DNA of 64,000 bases from Lasioglossum baleicum. Lineage: Eukaryota > Arthropoda > Insecta > Hymenoptera > Halictidae. Both the position numbers and the translations under genes were made by a program. The stretch is taken from contig NW_027469609.1 of NCBI RefSeq assembly GCF_051020765.1, positions 1 to 64,000 on the forward strand, read 5' to 3'. Below, one piece after another: positions 37,301 to 51,362 of the stretch (positions are counted from its first letter, which is position 1; each line of letters opens with the position of its first letter). Under the pieces are notes generated by a model, which did not search any database, was not told the DNA's origin, and saw nothing but the letters and a program-made list of their open reading frames with translations.

Positions 37301-40300
37301 TGCGTTATGCGATATGCGTTATGCGTTATGCGTTATGCGTTATGCGTTATGCGTTATGCGTTATGCGTTATGCGTTATGCGTTATGCGTTACGCGTTATG
37401 CGTTACGCGTTATGCGTTATGCGTTATGCGTTATGCGTTATTCGTTATGCGTTATGCGTTATGCGGTATGCGTTATGCGTTATGCGTTATGCGTTATGCG
37501 ATATGCGTTATGCGTTATGCGTTATGCGTTATGCGTTATGCGTTACGCGTTATGCGTTACGCGTTATGCGTTATGCGTTATGCGTTATGCGTTATGCGTT
37601 ATGCGTTATTCGTTATGCGTTATGCGTTATGCGTTATGCGTTATGCGTTATGCGTTATGCGTTATGCGTTATGCGTTAAGCATTATGACTTTTTCATTGA
37701 GCGTTATGCGTTATGACTTTTCCATTGAGCGTTATGCGTTATTCGTTATGGGTTATGCGTTATGCGTTATGGGTTATGCGTTATGCGTTATGCGTTATGC
37801 GTTATGCGTTATGCATTATGCGTTATGCGTTATCCGTTATGCGTTATGCGTTATGCGTTATGCGTTATGCGATATGCGTCATGCGTTAAGCGTTATGCGT
37901 TATGCATTATGCGTTATCCGTTATGCGTTATGCGTTATGCGTAATGCGTTATGAGTAATGTGTCATGCGTTATGCGTTATGCGTTATGCGTTATGCGTTA
38001 TGCGTTATGCGTTATGCGTTATGCGTTATGCGTTATGCGTTATGCGTTATGCGTTATGCGTTAAGCGTTATGCGTTATGCGTTACGCGTTACGCGTTATG
38101 CGTTATGCGTTATGCGTTATGCGTTATGCGTTATGCGTTATGCGTTATGCGTTATGCGTTATGCGTTATGTGTTATGCGTTATGCGTTATGCGTTATGCG
38201 TTATGCGTTACGCGTTACGCGTTATGCGTTATGCGTTATGCGTTATGCGTTATGCGTTATGCGTTATGCGTTATGCGTTATGCGTTATGCGTTATGCGTT
38301 ATGCGTTACGCGTTACGCGTTATGCGTTATGCGTTATGCGTTATGCGTTATGCGTTATGCGTTATGCGTTATGCGTTATGCGTTATGCGTTATGTGTTAT
38401 GCGTTATGCGTTAAGCGTTATACGTTATGCGTTATGCGTTATGCGTTATGTGTTATGCGTTATGCGTTATGTGTTATGCGTTGTGCTTTACGGGTTATGC
38501 GATATGCGTTATGCGTTATGACTTTTTCATTGCACGTTATGCGTTATGCGATATGCGTTATGCGTTATGCGTTATGCGTTATGCGTTATGCGTTATGCGT
38601 TATGCGTTATGCGTTATGCGTTATGCGTTATGCGTTATGCGTTATGCGTTATGCGTTATGCGTTATGCGTTATGCGTTATGCGTTATGCGTTATGCGTTA
38701 TGCGTTATGCGTTATGCGTTATGCGTTATGCGTTATGCGTTACGCGTTATGCGTTACGCGTTACGCGTTATGCGTTATGCGTTATCCGTTATGCGTTATG
38801 CGTTATGCGTTATGCGATATGCGTCATGCGTTAAGCGTTATGCGTTATGCATTATGCGTTATCCGTTATGCGTTATGCGTTATGCGTAATGCGTTATGAG
38901 TAATGTGTCATGCGTTATGCGTTATTCGTTAAGCGTTATGCTTTATGCGTTATGCGTTATGCGTTATGCGTTATGCGTTATGCGTTATGCGTTATGCGTT
39001 ATGCGTCATGCGTTATGCGTTATGCGATATGCGTCATGCGTTAAGCGTTATGCGTTATGCATTATGCGTTATCCGTTATGCGTTATGCGTTATGCGTAAT
39101 GCGTTATGAGTAATGTGTCATGCGTTATGCGTTATTCGTTAAGCGTTATGCTTTATGCGTTATGCGTTATGCGTTATGCGTTATGCGTTATGCGTTATGC
39201 GTTATGCGTTATGCGTCATGCGTCATGCGTAATGCGTTATGCGTTATGCGTTATGCGTTATGCGTTATGCGTTATGCGTTATGCGTTATGCGTTATGCGT
39301 TATGCGTTATCCGTTATGCGTTACGCGTTACGCGTTACGCGTTACGCGTTATGCGTTATGCGTTATGCGTTATGCGTTATGCGTTATGCGTTATGCGTTA
39401 TGCGTTATGCGTTATGCGTTATGCGTTATGCGTTATGCGTTATGCGTTATGCGTTATGCGTTATGCGTTATGCGTTATGCGTTATGCGTTATGCGTTATG
39501 CGTTATGCGTTATGCGTTATGCGTTATGCGTTATGCGTTATGCGTTATGCGTTATGCGTTATGCGTTATGCGTTATGCGTTATGCGTTATGCGTTATGCG
39601 TTATGCGTTATGCGTTATGCGTTATGCGTTATGCGTTATGCGTTATGCGTTATGCGTTATGCGTTATGCGTTATGCGTTATGCGTTATGCGTTATGCGTT
39701 ATGCGTTATGCGTTATGCGTTATGCGTTATGCGTTATGCGTTATGCGTTATGCGTTATGCGTTATGCGTTATGCGTTATGCGTTATGCGTTATGCGTTAT
39801 GCGTTATGCGTTATGCGTTATGCGTTATGCGTTATGCGTTATGCGTTATGCGTTATGCGTTATGCGTTATGCGTTATGCGTTATGCGTTATGCGTTATGT
39901 GTTATGCGTTGTGCTTTACGGGTTATGCGATATGCGTTATGCGTTATGACTTTTTCATTGAGCGTTATGCGTTATGCGTAATGCGTTATGCATTATGCGT
40001 TATGCGTTATGCGTAATGCGTTATGAGTAATGTGTCATGCGTTATGCGTTATGGACTATGCTTTATGCGTTATGCGTTATGGGTTATCCGTTATGCGTCA
40101 TGCGTTATGCGTTATTCGTTATGCGTTATGCGTTATGCGTTATGCGTTATGCGTTATGCGTTATGCGTTATGCGTTATGCGTTATGCGTTATGCGATATG
40201 CGTTATGCGTTATGCGTTATGCGTTATGCGTTATGTGTTACGCGTTATGCGTTACGCGTTATGCGTTATGCGTTATGCGTTATGCGTTATGCGTTATGCG

Positions 40301-43095
40301 TTATTCGTTATGCGTTATGCGTTATGCGTTATGCGTTATGCGTTATGCGATGTGCGTTATGCGTTATGCGTTATGCGTTATGCGTTATGCGTTATGCGTT
40401 ATGCGTTATGCGTTATGCGTTATGCGTTATGCGTTATGCGTTATGCGTTATGCGTTATGCGTTATGCGTTATGCGTTATGCGTTATGCGTTAAGCATTAT
40501 GACTTTTTCATTGAGCGTTATGCGTTATGACTTTTCCATTGAGCGTTATGCGTTATTCGTTATGGGTTATGCGTTATGCGTTATGGGTTATGCGTTATGC
40601 GTTATGCGTTATGCGTTATGCGTTATGCGTTATGCATTATGCGTTATGCGTTATCCGTTATGCGTTATGCGTTATGCGTTATGCGATATGCGTCATGCGT
40701 TAAGCGTTATGCGTTATGCATTATGCGTTATCCGTTATGCGTTATGCGTTATGCGTAATGCGTTATGAGTAATGTGTCATGCGTTATGCGTTATGCGTTA
40801 TGCGTTATGCGTTACGCGTTATGCGTTACGCGTTATGCGTTATGCGTTATGCGTTATGCGTTATGCGTTATGCGTTATGCGTTATGCGTTATGCGTTATG
40901 CGTTATGCGTTATGCGTTATGCGTTATGCGTTATGCGTTATGCGTTATGCGTTATGCGTTATGCGTTATGCGTTATGCGTTATGCGTTATGCGTTATGCG
41001 TTATGCGTTATGCGTTATGCGTTATGCGTTATGCGTTATGCGTTATGCGTTACGCGTTATGCGTTACGCGTTACGCGTTATGCGTTATGCGTTATGCGTT
41101 ATGCGTTATGCGTTATGCGTTATTCGTTATGCGTTATGCGTTATGCGTTATGCGTTATGCGTTATGCGATGTGCGATGTGCGTTATGCGTTATGCGTTAT
41201 GCGTTATGCGTTATGCGATGTGCGATGTGCGTTATGCGTTATGCGTTATGCGTTATGCGTTATGCGTTATGCGTTATGCGTTAAGCATTATGACTTTTTC
41301 ATTGAGCGTTATGCGTTATGACTTTTCCATTGAGCGTTATGCGTTATTCGTTATGGGTTATGCGTTATGCGTTATGGGTTATGCGTTATGCGTTATGCGT
41401 TATGCGTTAGGCGTTATGCGTTATGCGTTATGCGTTATGCGTTATGCGTTATGCGTTATGCGTTATCCGTTATGCGTTATGCGTTATGCGTTATGCGATA
41501 TGCGTCATGCGTTAAGCGTTATGCGTTATGCATTATGCGTTATCCGTTATGCGTTATGCGTTATGCGTAATGCGTTATGAGTAATGTGTCATGCGTTATG
41601 CGTTATGCGTTATTCGTTAAGCGTTATGCTTTATGCGTTATGCGTTATGCGTTATGCGTTATGCGTTAAGCATTATGACTTTTTCATTGAGCGTTATGCG
41701 TTATGACTTTTCCATTGAGCGTTATGCGTTATTCGTTATGGGTTATGCGTTATGCGTTATGGGTTATGCGTTATGCGTTATGCGTTATGCGTTAGGCGTT
41801 ATGCGTTATGCGTTATGCGTTATGCGTTATGCGTTATGCGTTATGCGTTATCCGTTATGCGTTATGCGTTATGCGTTATGCGATATGCGTCATGCGTTAA
41901 GCGTTATGCGTTATGCATTATGCGTTATCCGTTATGCGTTATGCGTTATGCGTAATGCGTTATGAGTAATGTGTCATGCGTTATGCGTTATGCGTTATTC
42001 GTTAAGCGTTATGCTTTATGCGTTATGCGTTATGCGTTATGCGTTATGCGTTATGCGTTATGCGTTATGCGTTATGCGTTATGCGTTATGCGTCATGCGT
42101 CATGCGTAATGCGTTATGCGTTATGCGTTATGCGTTATGCGTTATGCGTTATGCGTTATGCGTTATGCGTTATGCGTTATGCGTTATGCGTTATGCGTTA
42201 TCCGTTATGCGTTACGCGTTACGCGTTATGCGTTATGCGTTATGCGTTATGTGTTATGCGTTATGCGTTATGCGTTATGCGTTATGCGTTATGCGTTATG
42301 CGTTATGCGTTATGCGTTATGCGTTATGCGTTATGCGTTATGCGTTATGCGTTATGCGTTATGCGTTATGCGTTATGCGTTATGCGTTATGCGTTATGCG
42401 TTATGCGTTATGCGTTATGCGTTATGCGTTATGCGTTATGCGTTATGCGTTATGCGTTATGCGTTATGCGTTATGCGTTATGCGTTATGCGTTATGCGTT
42501 ATGCGTTATGCGTTATGCGTTATGCGTTATGCGTTATGCGTTATGCGTTATGCGATATGCGTTATGCGTTATGCGTCATGCGTTATGCGTTATGCGTTAT
42601 GCGTTATGCGTTATGCGTTATGCGTTATGCGTTATGCGTTATGCGTTATGCGTTATGCGTTATGCGTTATGCGTTATGCGTTATGCGTTATGCGTTATGC
42701 GTTATGCGTTATGCGTTATGCGTTATGCGTTATGCGTTATGCGTTATGCGTTATGCGTTATGCGTTATGCGTTATGCGTTATGCGTTATGCGTTATGCGT
42801 TATGCGTTATGCGTTATGCGTTATGCGTTATGCGTTATGCGTTATGCGTTATGCGTTATGCGTTATGCGTTATGCGTTATGCGTTATGCGTTATGCGTTA
42901 TGCGTTATGCGTTATGCGTTATGCGTTATGCGTTATGCGTTATGCGTTATGCGTTATGCGTTATGTGTTATGCGTTGTGCTTTACGGGTTATGCGATATG
43001 CGTTATGCGTTATGACTTTTTCATTGAGCGTTATGCGTTATGCGTAATGCGTTATGCATTATGCGTTATGCGTTATGCGTTATGCGTAATGCGTT
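34346..43095 (+). repeat. 12.53 kb higher-order repeat, copy II, shortened
   Basis: Block starts are 34346, 35606, 36250, 36796, 37048, 37951, 38896, 39106, 40023, 40765, 41577 and 41962 (lengths 1260, 644, 546, 252, 903, 945, 210, 917, 742, 812, 385, 1134 bp). It follows copy I but has only one instance of the 3.87 kb segment (39106 onward). A 210-bp block at 38896 carries just T, K and T, a near-minimal deletion product. 39351-39896 is a 78-unit perfect run. Confidence 0.86.
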
Positions 43096-45258
43096 ATGAG
43101 TAATGTGTCATGCGTTATGCGTTATGGACTATGCTTTATGCGTTATGCGTTATGGGTTATCCGTTATGCGTCATGCGTTATGCGTTATTCGTTATGCGTT
43201 ATGCGTTATGCGTTATGCGTTATGCGTTATGCGTTATGCGTTATGCGATATGCGTTATGCGTTATGCGTTATGCGTTATGCGTTATGTGTTACGCGTTAT
43301 GCGTTACGCGTTATGCGTTATGCGTTATGCGTTATGCGTTATGCGTTATGCGTTATGCGTTATTCGTTATGCGTTATGCGTTATGCGTTATGCGTTATGC
43401 GTTATGCATTATGCGATGTGCGTTATGCGTTATGCGTTATGCGTTATGCGTTATGCGTTATGCGTTATGCGTTATGCGTTATGCGTTATCCGTTATGCGT
43501 TATGCGTTATGCGTTATGCGTTATGTGTTATGCGTTATGCGTTAAGCGTTATACGTTATGCGTTATGCGTTATGCGTTATGTGTTATGCGTTATGCGTTA
43601 TGTGTTATGCGTTATGCTTTACGGGTTATGCGATATGCGTTATGCGTTATGACTTTTTCATTGCACGTTATGCGTTATGCGATATGCGTTATGCGTTATG
43701 CGTTATGCGTTATGCGTTATGCGTTATGCGTTATGCGTTATGCGTTATGCGTTATGCGTTATGCGTTATGCGTTATGCGTTATGCGTTATGCGTTATGCG
43801 TTATGCGTTATGCGTTATGCGTTATGCGTTATGCGTTATGCGTTATGCGTTACGCGTTATGCGTTACGCGTTACGCGTTATGCGTTATGCGTTATGCGTT
43901 ATGCGTTATGCGTTATGCGTTATTCGTTATGCGTTATGCGTTATGCGTTATGCGTTATGCGTTATGCGATGTGCGATGTGCGTTATGCGTTATGCGTTAT
44001 GCGTTATGCGTTATGCGTTATGCGTTATGCGTTATGCGTTATGCGTTATGCGTTATGCGTTAAGCATTATGACTTTTTCATTGAGCGTTATGCGTTATGA
44101 CTTTTCCATTGAGCGTTATGCGTTATTCGTTATGGGTTATGCGTTATGCGTTATGGGTTATGCGTTATGCGTTATGCGTTATGCGTTAGGCGTTATGCGT
44201 TATGCGTTATGCGTTATGCGTTATGCGTTATGCGTTATCCGTTATGCGTTATGCGTTATGCGTTATGCGTTATGCGATATGCGTTATGCGTTATGCGTCA
44301 TGCGTTATGCGTTATGCGTTATGCGTTATGCGTTATGCGTTATGCGTTATGCGTTATGCGTTATGCGTTATGCGTTATGCGTTATGCGTTATGCGTTATG
44401 CGTTATGCGTTATGCGTTATGCGTTATGCGTTATGCGTTATGCGTTATGCGTTATGCGTTATGCGTTATGCGTTATGCGTTATGCGTTATGCGTTATGCG
44501 TTATGCGTTATGCGTTATGCGTTATGCGTTATGCGTTATGCGTTCTGCGTTATGCGTTATGCGTTATGCGTTATGCGTTATGCGTTATGCGTTATGCGTT
44601 ATGCGTTATGCGTTATGCGTTATGCGTTATGCGTTATGCGTTATGCGTTATGCGTTATGCGTTATGCGTTATGCGTTATGCGTTATGTGTTATGCGTTGT
44701 GCTTTACGGGTTATGCGATATGCGTTATGCGTTATGCGTTATGCGTCATGCGTTATGCGTTATGCGTTATGCGTTATGCGTTATGCGTTATGCGTTATGC
44801 GTTATGCGTTATGCGTTATGCGTTATGCGTTATGCGTTATGCGTTATGCGTTATGCGTTATGCGTTATGCGTTATGCGTTATGCGTTATGCGTTATGCGT
44901 TATGCGTTATGCGTTATGCGTTATGCGTTATGCGTTATGCGTTATGCGTTATGCGTTATGCGTTATGCGTTATGCGTTATGCGTTATGCGTTATGCGTTA
45001 TGCGTTATGCGTTATGCGTTATGCGTTATGCGTTATGCGTTATGCGTTATGCGTTATGCGTTATGCGTTATGCGTTATGCGTTATGCGTTATGCGTTATG
45101 CGTTATGCGTTATGCGTTATGCGTTATGCGTTATGTGTTATGCGTTGTGCTTTACGGGTTATGCGATATGCGTTATGCGTTATGACTTTTTCATTGAGCG
45201 TTATGCGTTATGCGTAATGCGTTATGCATTATGCGTTATGCGTTATGCGTAATGCGTT
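43096..45258 (+). repeat. 2163-bp G block, copy 1
   Basis: T, G, then ATGTGTT-ACGCGTT, ATGCATT before an E pair, ATCCGTT, a C-like core with ATGCTTT at 43614, a double E, A (44097), ATCCGTT, ATGCGAT, ATGCGTC, a long run with a private CTGCGTT at 44545, a C core at 44699 fused to ATGCGTC, a further long run, and a C core at 45147 with GAGCGTT triplet. The block at 49200 has the same length and order. Confidence 0.87.
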
Positions 45259-48200
45259 ATGAGTAATGTGTCATGCGTTATGCGTTATGGACTATGCTTT
45301 ATGCGTTATGCGTTATGGGTTATCCGTTCTGCGTCATGCGTTATGCGTTATTCGTTATGCGTTATGCGTTATGCGTTATGCGTTATGCGTTATGCGTTAT
45401 GCGTTATGCGATATGCGTTATGCGTTATGCGTTATGCGTTATGCGTTATGTGTTACGCGTTATGCGTTACGCGTTATGCGTTATGCGTTATGCGTTATGC
45501 GTTATGCGTTATGCGTTATTCGTTATGCGTTATGCGTTATGCGTTATGCGTTATGCGTTATGCGATGTGCGTTATGCGTTATGCGTTATGCGTTATGCGT
45601 TATGCGTTATGCGTTATGCGTTATGCGTTATGCGTTATGCGTTATGCGTTATGCGTTATGCGTTATGCGTTATGCGTTATGCGTTATGCGTTATGCGTTA
45701 AGCATTATGACTTTTTCATTGAGCGTTATGCGTTATGACTTTTCCATTGAGCGTTATGCGTTATTCGTTATGGGTTATGCGTTATGCGTTATGGGTTATG
45801 CGTTATGCGTTATGCGTTATGCGTTATGCGTTATGCGTTATGCGTTATGCGTTATGCGTTATGCGTTATGCGTTATGCGTTATGCGTTATGTGTTATGCG
45901 TTATGCGTTAAGCGTTATACGTTATGCGTTATGCGTTATGTGTTATGCGTTATGCGTTATGTGTTATGCGTTGTGCTTTACGGGTTATGCGATATGCGTT
46001 ATGCGTTATGCGTTATGCGATGTGCGTTATGCGTTATGCGTTATGCGTTATGCGTTATGCGTTATGCGTTATGCGTTATGCGTTATGCGTTATGCGTTAT
46101 GCGTTATGCGTTATGCGTTATGCGTTATGCGTTAAGCATTATGACTTTTTCATTGAGCGTTATGCGTTATGACTTTTCCATTGAGCGTTATGCGTTATTC
46201 GTTATGGGTTATGCGTTATGCGTTATGGGTTATGCGTTATGCGTTATGCGTTATGCGTTAGGCGTTATGCGTTATGCGTTATGCGTTATGCGTTATGCGT
46301 TATGCGTTATGCGTTATCCGTTATGCGTTATGCGTTATGCGTTATGCGATATGCGTCATGCGTTAAGCGTTATGCGTTATGCATTATGCGTTATCCGTTA
46401 TGCGTTATGCGTTATGCGTAATGCGTTATGAGTAATGTGTCATGCGTTATGCGTTATGCGTTATTCGTTAAGCGTTATGCTTTATGCGTTATGCGTTATG
46501 CGTTATGCGTTATGCGTTATGCGTTATGCGTTATGCGTTATGCGTTATGCGTCATGCGTCATGCGTAATGCGTTATGCGTTATGCGTTATGCGTTATGCG
46601 TTATGCGTTATGCGTTATGCGTTATGCGTTATGCGTTATGCGTTATGCGTTATGCGTTATGCGTTATGCGTTATGCGTTATGCGTTATGCGTTATGCGTT
46701 ATGCGTTATGCGTTATGCGTTATGCGTTATGCGTTATGAGTTATGCGTTATGCGTTATGCGTTATGCGTTATGCGTTATGCGTTATGCGTTATGCGTTAT
46801 GCGTTATGCGTTATGCGTTATGCGTTATGCGTTATGCGTTATGCGTTATGCGTTATGCGATATGCGTTATGCGTTATGCGTCATGCGTTATGCGTTATGC
46901 GTTATGCGTTATGCGTTATGCGTTATGCGTTATGCGTTATGCGTTATGCGTTATGCGTTATGCGTTATGCGTTATGCGTTATGCGTTATGCGTTATGCGT
47001 TATGCGTTATGCGTTATGCGTTATGCGTTATGCGTTATGCGTTATGCGTTATGCGTTATGCGTTATGCGTTATGCGTTATGCGTTATGCGTTATGCGTTA
47101 TGCGTTATGCGTTATGCGTTATGCGTTATGCGTTATGCGTTATGCGTTATGCGTTATGCGTTATGCGTTATGTGTTATGCGTTATGCGTTAAGCGTTATA
47201 CGTTATGCGTTATGCGTTATGTGTTATGCGTTATGCGTTATGTGTTATGCGTTGTGCTTTACGGGTTATGCGATATGCGTTATGCGTTATGCGTTATTCG
47301 TTATGCGTTATGCGTTATGCGTTATGCGTTATGCGTTATGCGATGTGCGATGTGCGTTATGCGTTATGCGTTATGCGTTATGCGTTATGCGATGTGCGAT
47401 GTGCGTTATGCGTTATGCGTTATGCGTTATGCGTTATGCGTTATGCGTTATGCGTTAAGCATTATGACTTTTTCATTGAGCGTTATGCGTTATGACTTTT
47501 CCATTGAGCGTTATGCGTTATTCGTTATGGGTTATGCGTTATGCGTTATGGGTTATGCGTTATGCGTTATGCGTTATGCGTTAGGCGTTATGCGTTATGC
47601 GTTATGCGTTATGCGTTATGCGTTATGCGTTATGCGTTATCCGTTATGCGTTATGCGTTATGCGTTATGCGATATGCGTCATGCGTTAAGCGTTATGCGT
47701 TATGCATTATGCGTTATCCGTTATGCGTTATGCGTTATGCGTAATGCGTTATGAGTAATGTGTCATGCGTTATGCGTTATGCGTTATTCGTTAAGCGTTA
47801 TGCTTTATGCGTTATGCGTTATGCGTTATGCGTTATGCGTTAAGCATTATGACTTTTTCATTGAGCGTTATGCGTTATGACTTTTCCATTGAGCGTTATG
47901 CGTTATTCGTTATGGGTTATGCGTTATGCGTTATGGGTTATGCGTTATGCGTTATGCGTTATGCGTTAGGCGTTATGCGTTATGCGTTATGCGTTATGCG
48001 TTATGCGTTATGCGTTATGCGTTATCCGTTATGCGTTATGCGTTATGCGTTATGCGATATGCGTCATGCGTTAAGCGTTATGCGTTATGCATTATGCGTT
48101 ATCCGTTATGCGTTATGCGTTATGCGTAATGCGTTATGAGTAATGTGTCATGCGTTATGCGTTATGCGTTATTCGTTAAGCGTTATGCTTTATGCGTTAT

Positions 48201-49199
48201 GCGTTATGCGTTATGCGTTATGCGTTATGCGTTATGCGTTATGCGTTATGCGTTATGCGTTATGCGTCATGCGTCATGCGTAATGCGTTATGCGTTATGC
48301 GTTATGCGTTATGCGTTATGCGTTATGCGTTATGCGTTATGCGTTATGCGTTATGCGTTATGCGTTATCCGTTATGCGTTACGCGTTACGCGTTATGCGT
48401 TATGCGTTATGCGTTATGCGTTATGCGTTATGCGTTATGCGTTATGCGTTATGCGTTATGCGTTATGCGTTATGCGTTATGCGTTATGCGTTATGCGTTA
48501 TGCGTTATGCGTTATGCGTTATGCGTTATGCGTTATGCGTTATGCGTTATGCGTTATGCGTTATGCGTTATGCGTTATGCGTTATGCGTTATGCGTTATG
48601 CGTTATGCGTTATGCGTTATGCGTTATGCGTTATGCGTTATGCGTTATGCGTTATGCGTTATGCGTTATGCGTTATGCGTTATGCGTTATGCGTTATGCG
48701 TTATGCGTTATGCGTTATGCGTTATGCGTTATGCGTTATGCGTTATGCGATATGCGTTATGCGTTATGCGTCATGCGTTATGCGTTATGCGTTATGCGTT
48801 ATGCGTTATGCGTTATGCGTTATGCGTTATGCGTTATGCGTTATGCGTTATGCGTTATGCGTTATGCGTTATGCGTTATGCGTTATGCGTTATGCGTTAT
48901 GCGTTATGCGTTATGCGTTATGCGTTATGCGTTATGCGTTATGCGTTATGCGTTATGCGTTATGCGTTATGCGTTATGCGTTATGCGTTATGCGTTATGC
49001 GTTATGCGTTATGCGTTATGCGTTATGCGTTATGCGTTATGCGTTATGCGTTATGCGTTATGCGTTATGCGTTATGTGTTATGCGTTGTGCTTTACGGGT
49101 TATGCGATATGCGTTATGCGTTATGACTTTTTCATTGAGCGTTATGCGTTATGCGTAATGCGTTATGCATTATGCGTTATGCGTTATGCGTAATGCGTT
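45259..49199 (+). repeat. Blocks 45259, 46428, 47751 and 48136
   Basis: 45259 (1169 bp) is a G block with CTGCGTC in place of ATGCGTC, A (45735), a C core at 45973 fused to an E pair, and A (46169). 46428 (1323 bp) has K, the ATGCGTC pair, long runs with a private ATGAGTT at 46736, and a C core at 47254 fused to ATTCGTT, followed by double E and A (47492). 47751 is the third 385-bp module. 48136 (1064 bp) is a K block with two ACGCGTT, ending in C (49088) with GAGCGTT triplet. Confidence 0.84.
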
Positions 49200-51362
49200 A
49201 TGAGTAATGTGTCATGCGTTATGCGTTATGGACTATGCTTTATGCGTTATGCGTTATGGGTTATCCGTTATGCGTCATGCGTTATGCGTTATTCGTTATG
49301 CGTTATGCGTTATGCGTTATGCGTTATGCGTTATGCGTTATGCGTTATGCGATATGCGTTATGCGTTATGCGTTATGCGTTATGCGTTATGTGTTACGCG
49401 TTATGCGTTACGCGTTATGCGTTATGCGTTATGCGTTATGCGTTATGCGTTATGCGTTATTCGTTATGCGTTATGCGTTATGCGTTATGCGTTATGCGTT
49501 ATGCATTATGCGATGTGCGTTATGCGTTATGCGTTATGCGTTATGCGTTATGCGTTATGCGTTATGCGTTATGCGTTATGCGTTATCCGTTATGCGTTAT
49601 GCGTTATGCGTTATGCGTTATGTGTTATGCGTTATGCGTTAAGCGTTATACGTTATGCGTTATGCGTTATGCGTTATGCGTTATGTGTTATGCGTTATGC
49701 GTTATGTGTTATGCGTTATGCTTTACGGGTTATGCGATATGCGTTATGCGTTATGACTTTTTCATTGCACGTTATGCGTTATGCGATATGCGTTATGCGT
49801 TATGCGTTATGCGTTATGCGTTATGCGTTATGCGTTATGCGTTATGCGTTATGCGTTATGCGTTATGCGTTATGCGTTATGCGTTATGCGTTATGCGTTA
49901 TGCGTTATGCGTTATGCGTTATGCGTTATGCGTTATGCGTTATGCGTTATGCGTTATGCGTTATGCGTTACGCGTTATGCGTTACGCGTTACGCGTTATG
50001 CGTTATGCGTTATGCGTTATGCGTTATGCGTTATGCGTTATTCGTTATGCGTTATGCGTTATGCGTTATGCGTTATGCGTTATGCGATGTGCGATGTGCG
50101 TTATGCGTTATGCGTTATGCGTTATGCGTTATGCGTTATGCGTTATGCGTTATGCGTTATGCGTTATGCGTTATGCGTTAAGCATTATGACTTTTTCATT
50201 GAGCGTTATGCGTTATGACTTTTCCATTGAGCGTTATGCGTTATTCGTTATGGGTTATGCGTTATGCGTTATGGGTTATGCGTTATGCGTTATGCGTTAT
50301 GCGTTAGGCGTTATGCGTTATGCGTTATGCGTTATGCGTTATGCGTTATGCGTTATCCGTTATGCGTTATGCGTTATGCGTTATGCGTTATGCGATATGC
50401 GTTATGCGTTATGCGTCATGCGTTATGCGTTATGCGTTATGCGTTATGCGTTATGCGTTATGCGTTATGCGTTATGCGTTATGCGTTATGCGTTATGCGT
50501 TATGCGTTATGCGTTATGCGTTATGCGTTATGCGTTATGCGTTATGCGTTATGCGTTATGCGTTATGCGTTATGCGTTATGCGTTATGCGTTATGCGTTA
50601 TGCGTTATGCGTTATGCGTTATGCGTTATGCGTTATGCGTTATGCGTTATGCGTTATGCGTTATGCGTTCTGCGTTATGCGTTATGCGTTATGCGTTATG
50701 CGTTATGCGTTATGCGTTATGCGTTATGCGTTATGCGTTATGCGTTATGCGTTATGCGTTATGCGTTATGCGTTATGCGTTATGCGTTATGCGTTATGCG
50801 TTATGCGTTATGTGTTATGCGTTGTGCTTTACGGGTTATGCGATATGCGTTATGCGTTATGCGTTATGCGTCATGCGTTATGCGTTATGCGTTATGCGTT
50901 ATGCGTTATGCGTTATGCGTTATGCGTTATGCGTTATGCGTTATGCGTTATGCGTTATGCGTTATGCGTTATGCGTTATGCGTTATGCGTTATGCGTTAT
51001 GCGTTATGCGTTATGCGTTATGCGTTATGCGTTATGCGTTATGCGTTATGCGTTATGCGTTATGCGTTATGCGTTATGCGTTATGCGTTATGCGTTATGC
51101 GTTATGCGTTATGCGTTATGCGTTATGCGTTATGCGTTATGCGTTATGCGTTATGCGTTATGCGTTATGCGTTATGCGTTATGCGTTATGCGTTATGCGT
51201 TATGCGTTATGCGTTATGCGTTATGCGTTATGCGTTATGTGTTATGCGTTGTGCTTTACGGGTTATGCGATATGCGTTATGCGTTATGACTTTTTCATTG
51301 AGCGTTATGCGTTATGCGTAATGCGTTATGCATTATGCGTTATGCGTTATGCGTAATGCGTT
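49200..51362 (+). repeat. 2163-bp G block, copy 2
   Basis: Same order and total length as 43096-45258, 6,104 bp later. It shares private variants: ATGCTTT replacing GTGCTTT (49718) and CTGCGTT (50670). It differs by whole units that cancel out: for example 6 rather than 7 consensus units between the second ACGCGTT and ATTCGTT (49417-49458 versus 43313-43361), and one extra unit after ATACGTT. A stop-free forward frame of 718 codons runs through it (49200-51356), a consequence of the heptamer and not evidence of a gene. Confidence 0.88.

Noticed and set aside
43103..45217. Long + strand open reading frames (hundreds of codons, up to 704-718) as protein genes
   Set aside because: They arise because ATGCGTT has no stop in any frame. 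The frames overlap one another in all three phases, have no composition change, no ribosome binding site or splice signal, and shift frame between homologous blocks.
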